From Hysterangium stoloniferum (Eukaryota; Basidiomycota; Agaricomycetes; Hysterangiales; Hysterangiaceae): a stretch of DNA of 64,000 bases. Positions 45,638 through 60,000 of the stretch are shown piece by piece. The notes under the pieces are model-generated. The model was not told the DNA's origin. It saw only the letters and a program-made list of their open reading frames with translations, and ran no database searches. The DNA is taken from positions 62,001 through 126,000 of the forward strand of contig WHVD01000155.1 in the NCBI GenBank assembly GCA_015178975.1, read 5' to 3'. Each line of letters starts with the position of its first letter. The stretch's first letter is position 1. Position numbers and translations under genes: made by a program.

Positions 45638-48600
45638 TCAATGAGAAGAAACCCGGGTCAATGATAGTCTGGTCAGGTTAATGGTCACATGAAATGGCTT
45701 GAATTTTGTAGAATGTCTGAACAAGACAAAGAGTAAGGTAAGACCAGGGTTCTCAGTAGATTTTATTGTGGTACGTAAGGCTCGAACTTGGAGTATCTTC
45801 GATTGTGGCGTGTCCATCAGAATTTGTATTAATAAACTGAACACATAATCCCATGTCAGGTAATACTTGCTTACACCTAGCTTCATTATTATCTGTCTTT
45901 CCGAGCGGAATGTTTCGCCCTAGGCTCATACTCTTGATGCGTGGACATGGCACTTCAGCGCGACGATGACAACGTAGATCCATGATTGCGACCCACTCAG
46001 CTTGACCTATCGCAGGCAGAATTCGTCTGGTACGTCCAGATTCACTAAGTTAGGAATGCTAATTTGTACCCTTTTTCTGGTTTCTCCCCCTTTGGGACTG
46101 GCCATGACAGTCCCTCTTCTGTCCCACACGATGGGCGTTCATCTCAGCTTTGAGTTTGATCCCCCAATCCATCCTTTATCTTCTCGGTTTGAATGATGGT
46201 CATTCAGGGAATTAATCCGGTGCTGTGAGTTGATACGAATTTTCAACTTGATCATCGGCTATTGTCGTCGCAAAGTGGGCAGAAGATACGATGCTTGCCG
46301 GGGTAATGCATCTAATGTAAAGACTCCGGGGATAGTCTTCAGTGTAGCAGGAAAAATAGAATACCACGTGCATCACTCTCGACGACAAGAAAACTTCGGT
46401 ATGCCAGTCCGAAAAGGACAGGAACTCCCTTCAAAGACAGTGGTAAAGGCCGCACGTGGTCTTGCACTGGTTCAAGGATTCCTAATGAAGTCATCCCGAT
46501 TCGGTTCAAGAATGGTCCGGGAATAACCATTGCCTGTGAGATATATATATCTAGTGCTACAATATATTGAATTATTAGTCGCAAAACACGAGCCCTACAC
46601 ATTGAAAGGTATCATCGATCCAGTTTTCGTCATGGACTCCGCACAGAGCTGCATTAAGAATAGGAAGTGATTGTATGCGCTCTGAAATTGCTTCACACGA
46701 TAATCTTTAATACAGCGCCAGCAACATGTCGAAACCATAAACTTGGTGGATGCAACCCACGAACAGCTGCATAGGAACTTGGTTAACTCAAGGTCGTTAT
46801 TGGCTATTCTGGCGACAATGGTTTCGTCAGCAGGATGAGGTGTGATGGCGCGATGCACCGTTATAACACGAATTTAAGTAGCTTCTGATCGCAGTGACTT
46901 CTTCTACGCATTGCTGACGCACGTGGTAGATGGTTTCCATGAAATACACAAGCCCGCCAATGGGTAAAGTAATTGCAATCGGGTTATTATTTATAATAGT
47001 GCCGCCAAACCACACTAAACTCTAACTTTGATGATGATGTATCGACATTTATCATACAAATCGCCCAAAATGTATCAACATTTGATCGTCAAGATGATCG
47101 ACACTGGGACACCATATGAAGGTAAAACCCAAAGATGTCAGGACCTTGGCAGTGTGATCTCTCCGCTGTATATAGAGTGAACACCACCAAAACAGGGATA
47201 AAATAATCGACGCTCAGGAATTTCGTGGGTCTACGAAGACGTGAGTATTTCGAGTGTATTCACGTATTGACGCTGAGCTATCCCTACCTCATTCAATCAA
47301 TGGTCTGTTGAATTAGTCTGCCAAGTCTTGCCAGAGTTTAATTCTGGGTCAGGAACCCGTCAAGCCGGGGTACTGTGAGACCGTTGCCCAGTCCGCAGTA
47401 TGACTGAGCGGGGTGACACAGGATGTGCCGTTCGTGGACTCCCTGGCATCCCAACCATACTCGAAGGGTCATGGTAAGTTGTCTCTCCTTGGCAGTGAAA
47501 CATCCAGTTTGTGAACAGTCGTGCATCGAGAATTAAACTCCAGCCGGCTGTTGCTTGAATAATGGCCTTCCGTATTCAATTCTATCATAATCCCACCACA
47601 CGATTTCTAGTTTAAACAATTTTTTATCCGCCCCAATGAGGACTGTATTCCTCGTGTTCCCTTGCCATATCAAGGGGCTTACATCTTCCAAAAGGTCTGA
47701 GAAAGGCAAGAAAGATGACTATAGTTGACGCGTCCGCGGCAATATCCAAGAGGGGTTCAGGACAATTTTTCACGAGGTGGCTGACCGTCGAAGATGAATA
47801 TATTTTGTTCTCTGTCTTGCTCAGTGAACTGTTCGCCGCGACGCCCCAGGCTCATACTATTCATCCATTGCTGTAGCTGTTAGATGTGACGATGGTAAGG
47901 TAGATTAAGGATTGTGAGGCACTTTACGTCCTTGCGAATGTCAAAGCTGCCATCTAGCTGTGTCTCCTTGGCGAGCACCTTTATGGCGACGAACTCACTA
48001 GCATCGTTTTGATGAAGCAGTGTGGAAGCCACGTAGTTATGTTCCGGGGGGTATTTTCCGCAAAACGAAGACGTAATTCGAATTCGTCAACGGTGTCGAC
48101 ACACCAAAGGTGTAGAGACTAACGCATAGGAAGGAAAGGGGACGACAACCAACGTTCAAGAGGCCCACGGATCTAGTCGAATAATCCTTTGATATTAGAT
48201 TGAATCAAATGAATTTTCGCTACTACTCGCAATGACATAATTCAAACATGACAATTGGTGCAGTCAACTGACATGGAAGCAGCAGGGGAACTGTCGGGAT
48301 GGGGAGTAAAATAAATCGTCATGGCGTGTAGTTTGACGCTAACCACTGAAACATTGAAACAAACCATAAACCAGAAAATCTCGGGGGATGACTGCTCCAT
48401 GTGGCGAGTCGTGGGTATTCTTCAGCTCTTAGTTGATATGGGAGTCCGCCAGACATGACCACGAACTACCTTTCTCTTATACAAGATAAACACTCACGAC
48501 ATGTGAAGAAATGTCGGTGTCTTGATCATGGTGTTGTCCATTGGTTTGGCACCGGCTTCCTGTTCTCCCAAACAAAGGACACGAGAAGAATGGTGGGACC

Positions 48601-51294
48601 GCCTTCTTTGAGACGCCGTAATGGTATTCGATTGATATTGTTACTGCTAGTATATGCGATGTGATTTCAGCGAGTAGTCATTGGAGTATATTCAATACCA
48701 GTGTGGAGAACCTCGCAGCGACTATTACAAGTGACGATCTTCGCTTTTAAATTGTATCAAGTTATGTAGCTTCATACAACTCTCAAGTTCGCGTCCTGTT
48801 TGAAATAATTGTCATTGATAAATAGGATATCAGTCTAGCCGCTGGTGGTGGCCGCGAGTGTATTCAATGCATGTATGGCATCAACGCTGCAACATGCAGA
48901 GCGCGCCGCGGCGGCGAAAAGTGACTGTATGCGCTCTTATATTTGCTCGGCCTATGGCAGCTTTATTCTCAAGTTTTCAATGGAAGAGAATTAGTTTAAG
49001 GAATTCGCCCAGCACATTGACTCGCACGGTGTGGAGGCTCTTGGTGGGAAGATCATGGATCTTGTCGATTGAACATTACCCTGAAGGTATGATGGGCCTC
49101 AACGAGACATGCATCGAATTGGGGGTAGGGAGAGCCTTTTTCAGACCTCCAGTGATACCTTACTTTAAAATGCGAATGTTAGTCTAATCACGGCTAGTGC
49201 AAATGTATTCAACACATTTATGGGGGCAACTGAGGATCTCGCGGCGATAATGAAAAGTGACTATATAGTTCTTACATAGGTTCAAACCATATAGATTTAT
49301 AACATCTGCGACCCCGGCTGCAATCCTGGCTTGGTTGAGGTGTGTCTGCATGATCGAAGAGAAATAATTAGAAAGTGTGTCCAATCGATGGTGTCAGACC
49401 TTTGTCAGGGCAACCATGTTCCTTCAACACTGATAGGGGGGTCTAATTAGACCGTACTGACACACAAGTGGAAGGTGTGGCGACCACGCAAAGGAAGGAA
49501 CGCGCGGTGAAATCTAATTTACCGAGTAATTGGAGAATTTGTCGATGGTCGTACCGCGCATAATGTCACAATGTGGGAGAAGAGAAACGAGAATGGGGGT
49601 GGCATGGTGGCTGCGCACCGTGGTCAACGCAGATTCGGGCTCGGAAGATCCAGCTATCAGCTTCAGAGTCAATGCGATTATTCGCTCACCATACCCAAGG
49701 AGATCCCGATTAGGACTCGCTTCCATCAGAATGAGACTGGTAGGACAGTTTCATGGGCGGATGTAAGACGGTGCTATAAGGTAAAATATTGTGAACGTAC
49801 CGTACGATGGGCCCAATGAGCGCAGAAATCACAGTCAGCTGGTTGATGTGATCGGTGAGAAGGATGCTGTCGTTGAAGAAGGTTTCCAAGGAGTAAAGAT
49901 TCCAATACAGTAAACATGATGCCTCCGAATCAATATGATATTTCAATGACACTATATGCATGTGTGTCTTGTCCAGTTGAATGTTTAATACATCTCTAGC
50001 AATATCTCGAAACCATGCATCTTGGTGGATGCAACACACGAGAAGCCGGATAGGACTTCTATAATGGGGAGATAGTCGGTGATATTGTCTGTTATGGTTT
50101 TAGTGAGAAGGATGAAATGGTGTGATGGCACGACGCACGGTTGTAACCAGGATTCAAAGTAACCTCTGATCGCCGTGAGCTCCTCTGGAGATAGTTGACG
50201 CACGTGGGAGATCGCTTCTACGATATACACAAGGCCGATAATGGCCCAGGGAGAATGAAATCCTGTTAGATAACCGGCGAATTGTATAATAAATGTTGAT
50301 GCAACCTCATCCAAGTTGGTGTGCAGCGGTGACTTGACGAAGACGTTGTAAAGTGATGACGTAATCGCCGGTGACGCGTCTCTTTCTAACCAATGGACGC
50401 CGGGACACCACATGAAGGCCGAAGCCAAGGATGTCATAAGCTGGGTAGGGTGACCTTTGCTACTTCGCCGCATATGAAGTGAAGGCACCAAGTACTCCTT
50501 TAAAACCGTCCATGCTCGTCTCCGAATTTGAGGTGGGTATGTGGGCCTACAAAGGACCTGAGTGTATTCAATGATTGACGCTAAGGCATCCCTACCTCGC
50601 TAATTCAACATTCTCTCGAACTAGTCTTCCCAATCTTGGCAGGGTGAGATGCTTGCGTAGAACCTTGCTACAGGCACTGTCTTGAGACAATTGACTCATG
50701 ATTTCTTTGTATATTGTCAGCTTTGCCATCAGTGAAGCTGTCTTCGCACTGTGGAGGACTTTCATCCCAATCCTTTCCAAACCGACTCCACAGTAATACC
50801 CGGGGCCAATTTCAATATTTGACGATGTTTCAAGACTCCCTGAGATCATTCCCCAGTCCTCTGCATGACTGTGATACGGGCTGAGGTTGCATGTCGTGTC
50901 GGTGGATATCTTCACAACAGTGGGTGGGTCATGGTAGGTCGTTTCTCCTTGACACTGAAATGTGCCTCATCTGACACAGATCACGCTGGAAATAGCATTA
51001 TATTTTACTCACCAACTCGTCAACCCAGACCTCTATATGGTTTGCAGACAGTTGTATGTGCTGCTCATCATCGGGGGCCCGATAACACAAATAATGGCCA
51101 GGTTCGTTACAGCGCCATTGTTCTTGAAGCTTCTCCCTGAATATCTCTCTCATTCCTTTAATGATCTCGTCCCGTTTCTCTGAGCTCAAGACACCCGGGG
51201 AAACTAAGGGTGGTAGCTGCTCAATGTCTTCAAGGTAAATCCCAGCCGTAGCCGAATCGTCATTCCCCAGAGTCGTCTCGTTTAAAGGAGACAT
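45638..51294 (-). pseudogene. Tandem orphan gene copy U3 (exons 1-4 open, lesions later)
   Basis: Starts at 51294 (MSPLNETTLGNDDSATAGIY), subtype of U8. Exon 1 (51294 to about 51012), exon 2 (about 50953-50604), exon 3 (50540-50140 area, with SLASAFMWCPGVHWLERDAS) and exon 4 (about 50080-49803, with LLTDHINQLTVISALIGPIV) are open. Exon 2 has lost one codon relative to U5, in frame. Exon 5 (49745-49460) has a 4-nt deletion near 49530, giving SVN-stop. The 3' half keeps blocks around 47770-47560 and 46602-46339. The terminal exon has a 2-nt loss near 45765 (NKIY-stop, then NPGLTLLFVLF in another frame, ending LTRVSSH at 45638). A damaged copy that was recently functional or was repaired in its 5' part. 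Confidence 0.65.
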
Positions 51295-51751
51295 TGGTGG
51301 TAGCAGTCTTACTTACAGTAGAAGGGGGTACCTCGCATTTATGCCGCCATCGGTCGGAGAGTTAATTCCACCAAGGGACAGCCTTCTGACCGTGCTTACA
51401 CAGGATACACAGCATTTCATTCCTGCCTTCGTATACATGGTTCCTTCACCATCCTTGAACCTTATAGGCTCCAGTGTAACGAGGTTACCTTGCTACTTCT
51501 TGCGCCTTCCACTGAAGGCTCATACAGCATCTAATATAGTTTAGTCGATTGTCACCTCATAGTATAGTGTGTCTAGCATTCTCGAGCGTCAGAGTTGAAA
51601 GCAAAACGGCCTTTCTGATATCGAGAAGTGACATTGTCATGTATGATATAAATGCAGTCCAGAGTGATGCCCGGCTTTTCTGATATCAAGAAGTGACATT
51701 GCCATGTATAATATAAATGCAGTCCAGAGCGATGCCCATCGGTTGCTGCCT
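51295..51751 (-). promoter_or_regulatory. U2/U3 intergenic spacer with U3 promoter
   Basis: TATA-like GGCATAAATGC on the minus strand at 51335-51345, then 'ctgtaagtaagactgctacc' before the ATG. The distal part carries a 65-bp tandem duplication. Confidence 0.5.
51607..51736 (+). repeat. 65-bp tandem duplication in the U2/U3 spacer
   Basis: Two adjacent units (51607-51671 and 51672-51736) start 'cggccttt' / 'cggctttt' and share 'gaagtgacattg' and 'tataaatgcagtccagag'. The other spacers have a single copy. Confidence 0.8.
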
Positions 51752-54700
51752 TCAAGTTGGCGCTACCAGCCTCAGGCTTTGTCCGGGGAGATTGCACACG
51801 TCCTGTTTAATTTGACAGACTTTTACTGAGGAGACACCCAGGGTAAGTGATGGCCTAGTCCCGCTAATGGTAGGCAACGTGATTTCTTCATTCGCCCTCA
51901 CCACATCCTTGATTGTGACGAATCCATCCGGCTGTGTTTGAACAGATTCTAACTATATTCCCGTGTCAGGCAACGCTTACTTACAGCTAACCCTATTATC
52001 ATCCTGTCTGTCTGAGTGTAAATGTTTCGCCCCAAGCCAACACTACTGATGTGTGGACATTGCTCTTCAAAGCGTCGATGACAAGGTAGTTCAAACACTG
52101 TGACCTCCTGTAGCTTCACGTATTGCAGGTGGATCTCTTCCGGTATGTAAAGATTCAACATGCTGTGCTATGCTTACACATTCCGCTTTTCTCCCATCTC
52201 ACCCTTCGTTGCTGCCCATTCCACTATTCCCTTTCAGGTCGCTGTGACGGCCCCTCTCATCGCAGCTCTGCGTTTGTCACCCCAATCTATCCTTCATTTT
52301 CTTGTTTTTGCTGATTTGTCAGTCAAGGAACTGACCAGGTACTCTGAGTCTAAATAAACCTCTAAGCTGATCATTGGTTATTGTCATAAAAAAAATGAGC
52401 AGAATATACAAGCTTGCCAAGGAAATGCATCATAATGTTTTAGCTCTCAGATAATCTCAAGTACAGCAGGATAACCACAGAATTGTTCCTCAAATCTCTT
52501 TGGGATGACTAACGGACAAAAATATTCTTTGGAATACCATTAGGATCACTCTTGATGACAATTATACTTCGGTATGCTCCCCAAAGTGACAGCAACTGCT
52601 GTCAAAGCCAAAGCCAAAGGTATCATCCACACAATTCTTGTCAGAAAATGCATTCCAGAGTTGCAGTGAGCTAAGAAGTGCTGTATGAACTCTCAACCCG
52701 ACTCAAATGATGTAGGTTTATGCAACTATTAATGCCTACAAAGTGAGCCAAAAAAAAAGGACAAAAGAAAAGAAATCATTTTCTTCCCAAGGCGACAAAT
52801 TTTCAATACAGTGAGTTCCATGTCAGAACATGAATATGAAACCCAAGAATGGCATATTTATATTTATTCCATCTACCACGATTAAAGTGCACCATGAATC
52901 CATAGTTTTTGAGCGACGGGGCGTGTCCCAATGTCTAAGAAGAGAAACGAGAATGGCGATGACGTTGAAGCTGCGCACCGTGGGACACGTGAGTCCAGGG
53001 CCAAAAAATCCACCTACCAGGATCAGAGTAACCTCGATTATCTCTTCGCTGCATAATTTAGCGACTCTGTTAGATGTGACGATGGCAGGGTAGATTAATA
53101 CTGTGAAGTAATGTGAGTCCTTGCCAATGTTAAAGCTAACATCTGGCGGTATCTCATTAGCTAGCACCATTATGGTGACCAACTCACCAGCATTATTTTT
53201 GATAAAACGGTGTGGAACCCTCATAGTTATGTTATTTTCCGGAAAATCGAGAAGTAAGTTGAATTTGTAAATGCTACCATGCTACCGACACATCAGTGAA
53301 AGGTGTGGCGACTACGCATAGGAAGGAACGGGTGACGACGACCAACGTTTAAGAGTCCCACATATCTAGTCGACGATTCCATTAATATTATATTGAATCA
53401 AATCACCGGTTCGTTACTACTCGATATGAAATACTTCAAACATTACAATTGGTGGAATGAACTCCAGTCAACTTAAATGGAAGCAGTAGAGGAAAAGTCG
53501 GGATAGTCAGTCAAATAAATTGTCGTGGCGTGTAGTGTGACGCCAGCGACTGAAACATTGAAACACAACACAAAGGAAACTTCTTGTGGCTTGGCTTCTG
53601 CACGCCCCGGGTCGCCATCGTCCAGGGCAGGCTTCAGCTCTGAGTTGATAAGTAATCCCACCGGATATGACCACAAGCTACTTTTCTCTTATCTGACATG
53701 AAAGCTCACAAGATGTGAAGGCGTGTCAGTGTCCTCATCATGGTGTTGTCCATTGTTTTGGGCCGGCTTCCTGTTCTCCGAAGCAAATGACATGAGAAGA
53801 ACGGTGAGACCGCCTTTCTTTAAGATGTTCTAGTGGTATTGGATTGAAATTTCCCGCTAGTATATGTGCTGTGATTTCAGCGAGTAGTCCTCGGAATATA
53901 TTCAACACTATTCAACACTAGTCTAGCGAACCTCGCAGCAATCACTACAAGTGACTATCTTCGCTTTTACATGGTGTCAAAATATGTAACTTCATACGAC
54001 TCTCCAGTCCGCGTTCTGTGTGAAATGACTGTCATTTATAAATAGGATATCAGTCTAGCCACGGGTGGTGCCCGCAAGTGTATTCAACTCATTTATGGTA
54101 TCAACACGTGCAACATGCAGAGCTTGCGGCAATTGTGAAAGGTGACTGTATACGCTCTTATATTTGTTCGACTTATGGCAGCTTTATTTTCAAATTTTCA
54201 ATGGAAGGGAATTAGTTTAAGGAATTTGTTGATCAAATTGCCTCGCACGGTTTTAAGATCATGGATCTTGTTCATTGAATACTGGCGAAGATATGATGAG
54301 CCTGGACGAGACATGCATCAAAATGGCGATGGGGAGGACTTTTTCAGACATTCAGTAATATCTTATTTAAGACATGTCTTGTTCATGATTCGAATGTTAG
54401 TCTAGGCACGGCTGGTGGCACCAAATGTATTCAACACATTGATGGGTACAACTGCGGAGCTCAGGGCGATAATACAAAGTGGCTATATGCGTTCTTACAT
54501 AGGCCCACCCAAATCATATAGCTTTATAAGATCTGCAATCCCGGGTGCAAAGTGACTTGAATAAAGGGGGACATTATTCGGCTCCTCCTGGTTTGATTGA
54601 GACGTGTCGGCATTATCGAAGCGAAATGATGAGCAAGGATGTCCATTTGATGGTGCAAAAGGGCAACCATGTTTTCCAACAGTTGTATGGAGTTCTAATT

Positions 54701-56574
54701 ATACCCTCCCAACACACGAGTGGAAGGAGTGGCGACCACGCAAAGGAAAGAACGTGCGGTCAAATATAAACGCTTAAGCCTGTAACTGATGTATTGGTCG
54801 TTGGTCGAGCCGCGCATTACGTCCACATGTAGAAGGAGAGAAACGAGAATGGAGATGGTATCAAGGCTGCGCACTGTGGTACATGCGGATTCGGGCTCGG
54901 ATGATCCAGCTATCATCTTCAGAGTAACCGCTATAATTACCTCGGCAGACTCCAAGAGCAGGTAATTTGGACTCGCTTCCATAAAATTCAAACTGGTAGG
55001 ACAGTTTCATAGGCATATGTAAGACGGTGCTACAAGGTAAAATAGTGTGGACGTACCTTACGATGGACCCAATGAACGAAGAAACCACATTCAGTTGATT
55101 GATGTGATCGGAAAGAAGCCTGCTGTCGTTGAAGAAGGTTTGCAAGGAGCGAATATTCCAATACAGTAAACGTGATGCTTCCGAATCAATATGAGGTGTC
55201 AATGACGCTATATGCGTGTTTATGTCGTCCACTATAACCTTTAATACAGCTCCAGCAATATCTCGAAACCATGCATCTTGGTGGATGCAACACAGGAGAA
55301 GCCGGATAGGATATGGATACAAGAAATGTTGTTGTACGTGATTTTGCCTGTTATGGTTATAGTTATAGTGGGCAGGATGAAATGATGTCATGTCGCGACG
55401 CACGGTTGTAACCAGAATTCAATATAACCTCTGGTCGCCGTGAGCTCCTCTACAGATAGTTGACGCATGTGGCAGATCGCTTCTACGATATACACGACAC
55501 CCAAAACGGGAAAAGGATGATCAAATACTGTTAGATACCGGGTGATGTCTATGATAAATGTCGTTGCAACCTCATCAAAGTTGGTGTGCAGCGGTGACTT
55601 GACTAAAACGTTGTAAAGTGATGACGTAATCGCAGTTGACGTATTGCTATTTGACCAAAAAACGCCGGGACACCACCTAAAGACCGACGCCAAAGATAGC
55701 ATAAGTTGGGAAGTATGGCTTTTGCTACTATGCTGCGTGTGAAATGAAGAGACCTGGAAATCATCTAAAACTCTCCTCGCTCTTCTCTGAATTTGAGGCG
55801 GGTATGTAGGTTTACGATTCAGGGATAAGTATTTCGAGTGTATCCAATGATTGACGCTGAGGTATCCCTACCTCATTAAATCAACAGTCTCTTGAACTAG
55901 CATACCCAATCTTCGCAGGGTGAGACGCTTGTGTAGAATCTTGCTCAAGGCACCATCGTCTTGAGACAATTGACTCATTATTTTCCCGTATATTGTCAGC
56001 TTCACCATCAGCGAAGCTTTCTTTGCACTGTGGAGGAGTTTCATCCCAACCCTTTCCAAACCGACTCCACAGTAATACCCGGGGCCAATTTCAATACTTG
56101 AAGATCTCACAAGACTCCGTGAGATTATTCCCCAGTCATCGTCATGACTGCGATAGGGGCTGAGGTTGGATGTCGTGTTGGTGGATATCTTAACAACATT
56201 CGGTGGGTCATGGTAGCCCGTTTCTCCTTGACACTAAAATGCCCAGCATGTTACACAGATCACATGGAAATAGCATTATACTTTACTCACCCACTCGTCA
56301 ACCAAATCTCTATATGGTCTGCAGACAGTTGTATGTGCTGCTCGTCATCGGGGGCCCGATAACATAAATCATGGCCGGGTTCATTACAACCCCATCGTTC
56401 TTGAAGCTTCTCCCTGAATATCTCTCTCATCCCCTTCTGAATGATCTGGTCCCGTTGCTCTGAACTCAACACCTCTGGGGAAACTAAGGGTGGTAGTTCC
56501 TCAACGCCTTCAATGTAGGACTCAGCCGTTGCCAAATCGTGATTCCCCAGAGTCATCTCGGTGACAGTAGACAT
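51752..56574 (-). pseudogene. Tandem orphan gene copy U2, broken
   Basis: Starts at 56574 (MSTVTEMTLGNHDLATAESY). Exon 1 (56574-56291) has lost one base near 56312, ending IEIWLTSG. Exon 2 (56233-55872) is open. The acceptor before exon 3 reads TAA instead of TAG (about 55813). Exon 3 (to about 55416) is open with an in-frame variant (SNTSTAITSSLYN). Exon 4 (about 55350-55060) and exon 5 (about 55000-54720) are open (LILLESAEVIIAVTLKMIAG-like). The 3' half keeps LCFNVSVAGVTLHATTIYLT (about 53605-53545) and DVSFNIGKDSHYFTVLIYPA. Much of the rest is shortened. The terminal exon is the alternative type (PDGFVTIKDVVRANEEITLP ... SVKVCQIK), with its stop near 51752. Confidence 0.65.
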
Positions 56575-57031
56575 TCGTGGGTAGCAGTCGTACTTACAAT
56601 CGAAAGGGGTGCTGAGCTTTTATGGTGCAGTCAGTCGAAGAGTTAATTCCACCAAGGTATATCCTTGTGGCCGCCCTTACACAGGATTCACAGCCTGTCA
56701 CCCCTGCCTTTGTAAATACCATCCCCTCACCCTCCATAAAGGCTCCAGTGCACTAAGTTACCTTACTATTTTCTTACGCCTTCTGCTGAAGGATCCAATG
56801 GCATATAATAATAGTTTAGTCAATTGTTCCCCCATAGTATAATATTTCTGGCATTATTGAGCGTCAGAGTTGCAATGCGGCTTTTCTAACATTCCAAATG
56901 TGGCATTGCCAAGGATAATCTAAATGCACTCCAGAGCGATGCTTACTGGGTGCTGCATTCAAGTTGGCGCTGTCAACCTCAGACTTTATCCGGGGAGATT
57001 GCGCGCTTCCCGTTTAAGTTTATCAAAACTT
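56575..57031 (-). promoter_or_regulatory. U1/U2 intergenic spacer with U2 promoter
   Basis: TATA-like CACCATAAAAGCTCAG on the minus strand at about 56612-56627, followed by TGTAAGTACGACTGCTAC before the ATG. No gene in the remaining spacer. Confidence 0.5.
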
Positions 57032-60000
57032 TTAATGAGAAGAAACCCGGGTCAATGATAGTCTAGTCAGGTGAATGGTCACATGAAACGGGTTGAATTT
57101 TCTGAAGAAGACAAAGAGTGAGGTAAGACCAGAATTCTCAGGGTAGATTTTATTGAGGTACGTAAGGCTCGAACTTGGAGTATCTCCGATTGTGGCGTGT
57201 CCATCAGAATTTGTATTAATAAACTGCATACATAACCACATGTCAGGTAATACTTGCTTACACCTAGCCGTATTTTATCTGTCTTGCCGAGCGGAATGTT
57301 TCCCCCCAGGCTCATATTCTTGATGCGTGGACATGGCTCTTCAGCGCGACGATGACAACGTAGATCCGTGATTGCGACCCACTCAGCTTGGTCTATCACA
57401 GGCAGAGTTCGTCTGGTAAGTCCATATTCACGAAGTTGGGAATGCTTATATGTCCCCTTTTTCTAGTTTCTCCCCTCCCCCTTTGGGACTTGCCATGACA
57501 GTCCCTCTTCTGTCCCACGCGATGGGCGTTCATCCCAGCTTTGAGTTTGATGCCCCAATCCATCCTTTATTTTCTCGTTTCCTACAATACATTTTATTAT
57601 TAGTCACAAAACACGAACCCTACCAATTCAAAGGTATCATCGACCCAGTTTTCGTCACGGACGCAGCACAGAGCTGCACTAAGAATAAGAAGTGATTGTA
57701 TGCGCTCTGAAATTGCTTCACACGATAATCTTCAATACAGCTCCAGCAAACTGTCGAAACCATATATCTTGGTGGATGCAACCCACGAATAGCTGAATAG
57801 GATCTTGCTAACCCAACATCGTTACTGTTCGACTATTCTCATCACAAAGTGGGCAGAATATATGATGCTTGCCGGGGTAATGCATCATAATGTAATGACT
57901 CCGGGAAAGTGTTCAGTGCAGGAGAAAAAATAGAAAACCACTTGCAGCAGTCTTGACGACAATAAAACTTCGGTATGCTAGTACCACTCCAAAAAGGGTA
58001 GGAATTCCCTTCAAAGACAGTGGGAAAGGCCGCACGTGGTCTTGGACTGGTTCAAGAATTCCTTATGAAGTCGTCACGATTCGGTTCAAGAATGGTCCGG
58101 GAATAACCATTGCCTGTGATATATATATATCTAGTCCTACAATATATTGAATTATTAGTCGTAAAACGTGAGCCCTACACATTGAAAGGTATCATCGATC
58201 CAGTTTTCGTCACGCACTCCGCACAGAGCTGCATTAAGATTAAGAAGTGATTGTATGCGCTCTGAAATTGCTTCCCACGATAATCTTTAACACAGCTCCA
58301 GCAACATGTCGAAACCATAAACTTGGTGGATGCAACCCACGAATAGCTGAATAGGATCTTGGTTAACTCAACGTCGTTATTGGCTATTCTGGCGACAATG
58401 GTTTCGTAAGCAGGATGAGGTGTGATGTTTGATCGTCAAGATGATTGGCACCGGGACACCATATGAAGGTACAACCCAAAGATGTCAGGACCTTGGTAGT
58501 GTGATCTCTCCGCTGTATATAGAGTGAACACCACCAGAACAGGGATACAATAATCGACGCTCCCTCAGGAATTCCGTGGGTCTACGAAGACGTGAGTATT
58601 TGGAGTGTATTCAATTATTGACGCTAAGCTATCCCTACATCATTCAATCAATGCTCTGTTGCCAAGTCTTGCCAGAGTTTAATTCTGGGTCAGGAACGCG
58701 TCAAGCCGGGGTGGTGTGAGACCATTCCCCAGTCCGCAGTATGACTGAGATACGAGGTGACACAGGATGTGCCGTTCGTGGACCCCCTGGCATCCCAACC
58801 TTACTCGAAGGGTCATGGTAAGTTGTCTCTCCTTGGCAGCGAAACATCCGGTTTGTCAACAGTCGTGCATCGAGAATTAAACTCAAGCCCGCTGTTGCTT
58901 GAATAATGGCCTTCCTATTCAATTCTATCATAATCCCACCACACGATTTCTAGTTTAAACAAATCTTTATCCCCCCCAATGAGGACTGTATTCCTCGTGT
59001 GCCCTTGCCATATCAAGGGGCTTACATCTTCCAAAAGGTCTGAGAAAAGCAACAAAGATTATTATAGTTGACGTGTCCGCGGCAATATCCAAGAGGGACA
59101 ATTTTTCACGAGGTGGCTGACCGTCGAACGTGAATATATTTTGTTCTCTGTCTTGCTCAGTGAACTGTTCGCCGCGACGCCCCAGGCTCATACTATTCAT
59201 CCATTGCTGTAGCTATTAGATGTGACGATGGCAAGGTAGATTAATCATTGTGAAGCACTGTACGTCCTTGCGAATGTCAAAGCTGACATCTATCTGTGTC
59301 TCCTTGGTGAGCACCTTCATGGCGACAAACTCACTAGCATTGTTTTGATGAAACGGTCTGGAAGCCACGTAATTATGTTCCGGGGGGTATTTTCCGGAAA
59401 ACGAAGACGTAATTTTAATTCGTCAACGTTGCCGACACCAAAGGTGTAGAGACTAACGCATAGGAAGGAAAGGGGACGACAACTAACGTTCCAGAGACCC
59501 ACGGATCTAGTCGAATAGTCCTTTAATCTTAGATTGAATGAAATGAAATTTTCGCTACTACTCGCAATGACATAATTCAAATATGACAATTGGTGACATG
59601 AACTCCAGTCAACTGACATTGAAGCAGCAGGGGAACTGTCGGGATGGGGAGTAAAGTAAATTGTTGTGGCGTGTAGTTTGACGCTAACGACTGAAACATT
59701 GAAACAGACCATAAACCAGAAATTCTCGGGGAATGACTGCTCCACGCGGCGAGTCGTTGGTATTCTTCAGCTCTTAGTTGATGTGGGATTCCGCCTGACA
59801 TGACCACGAGCTACCTGTCTCTTATACACGGTGAAAGCTCACGACATGTGAAGAAATTTAGGTGTCTTGATCATGGTCTTTTCCATTGGTTCGGCTTCCT
59901 GTTCTCTCAAAGAAAGGACACGAGAAGAATGGTGGGACCGCCTGCTTTGAGATGCCGTAGTGGTATTCGATTGACATTGTTACGGCTAGTATATGCAATG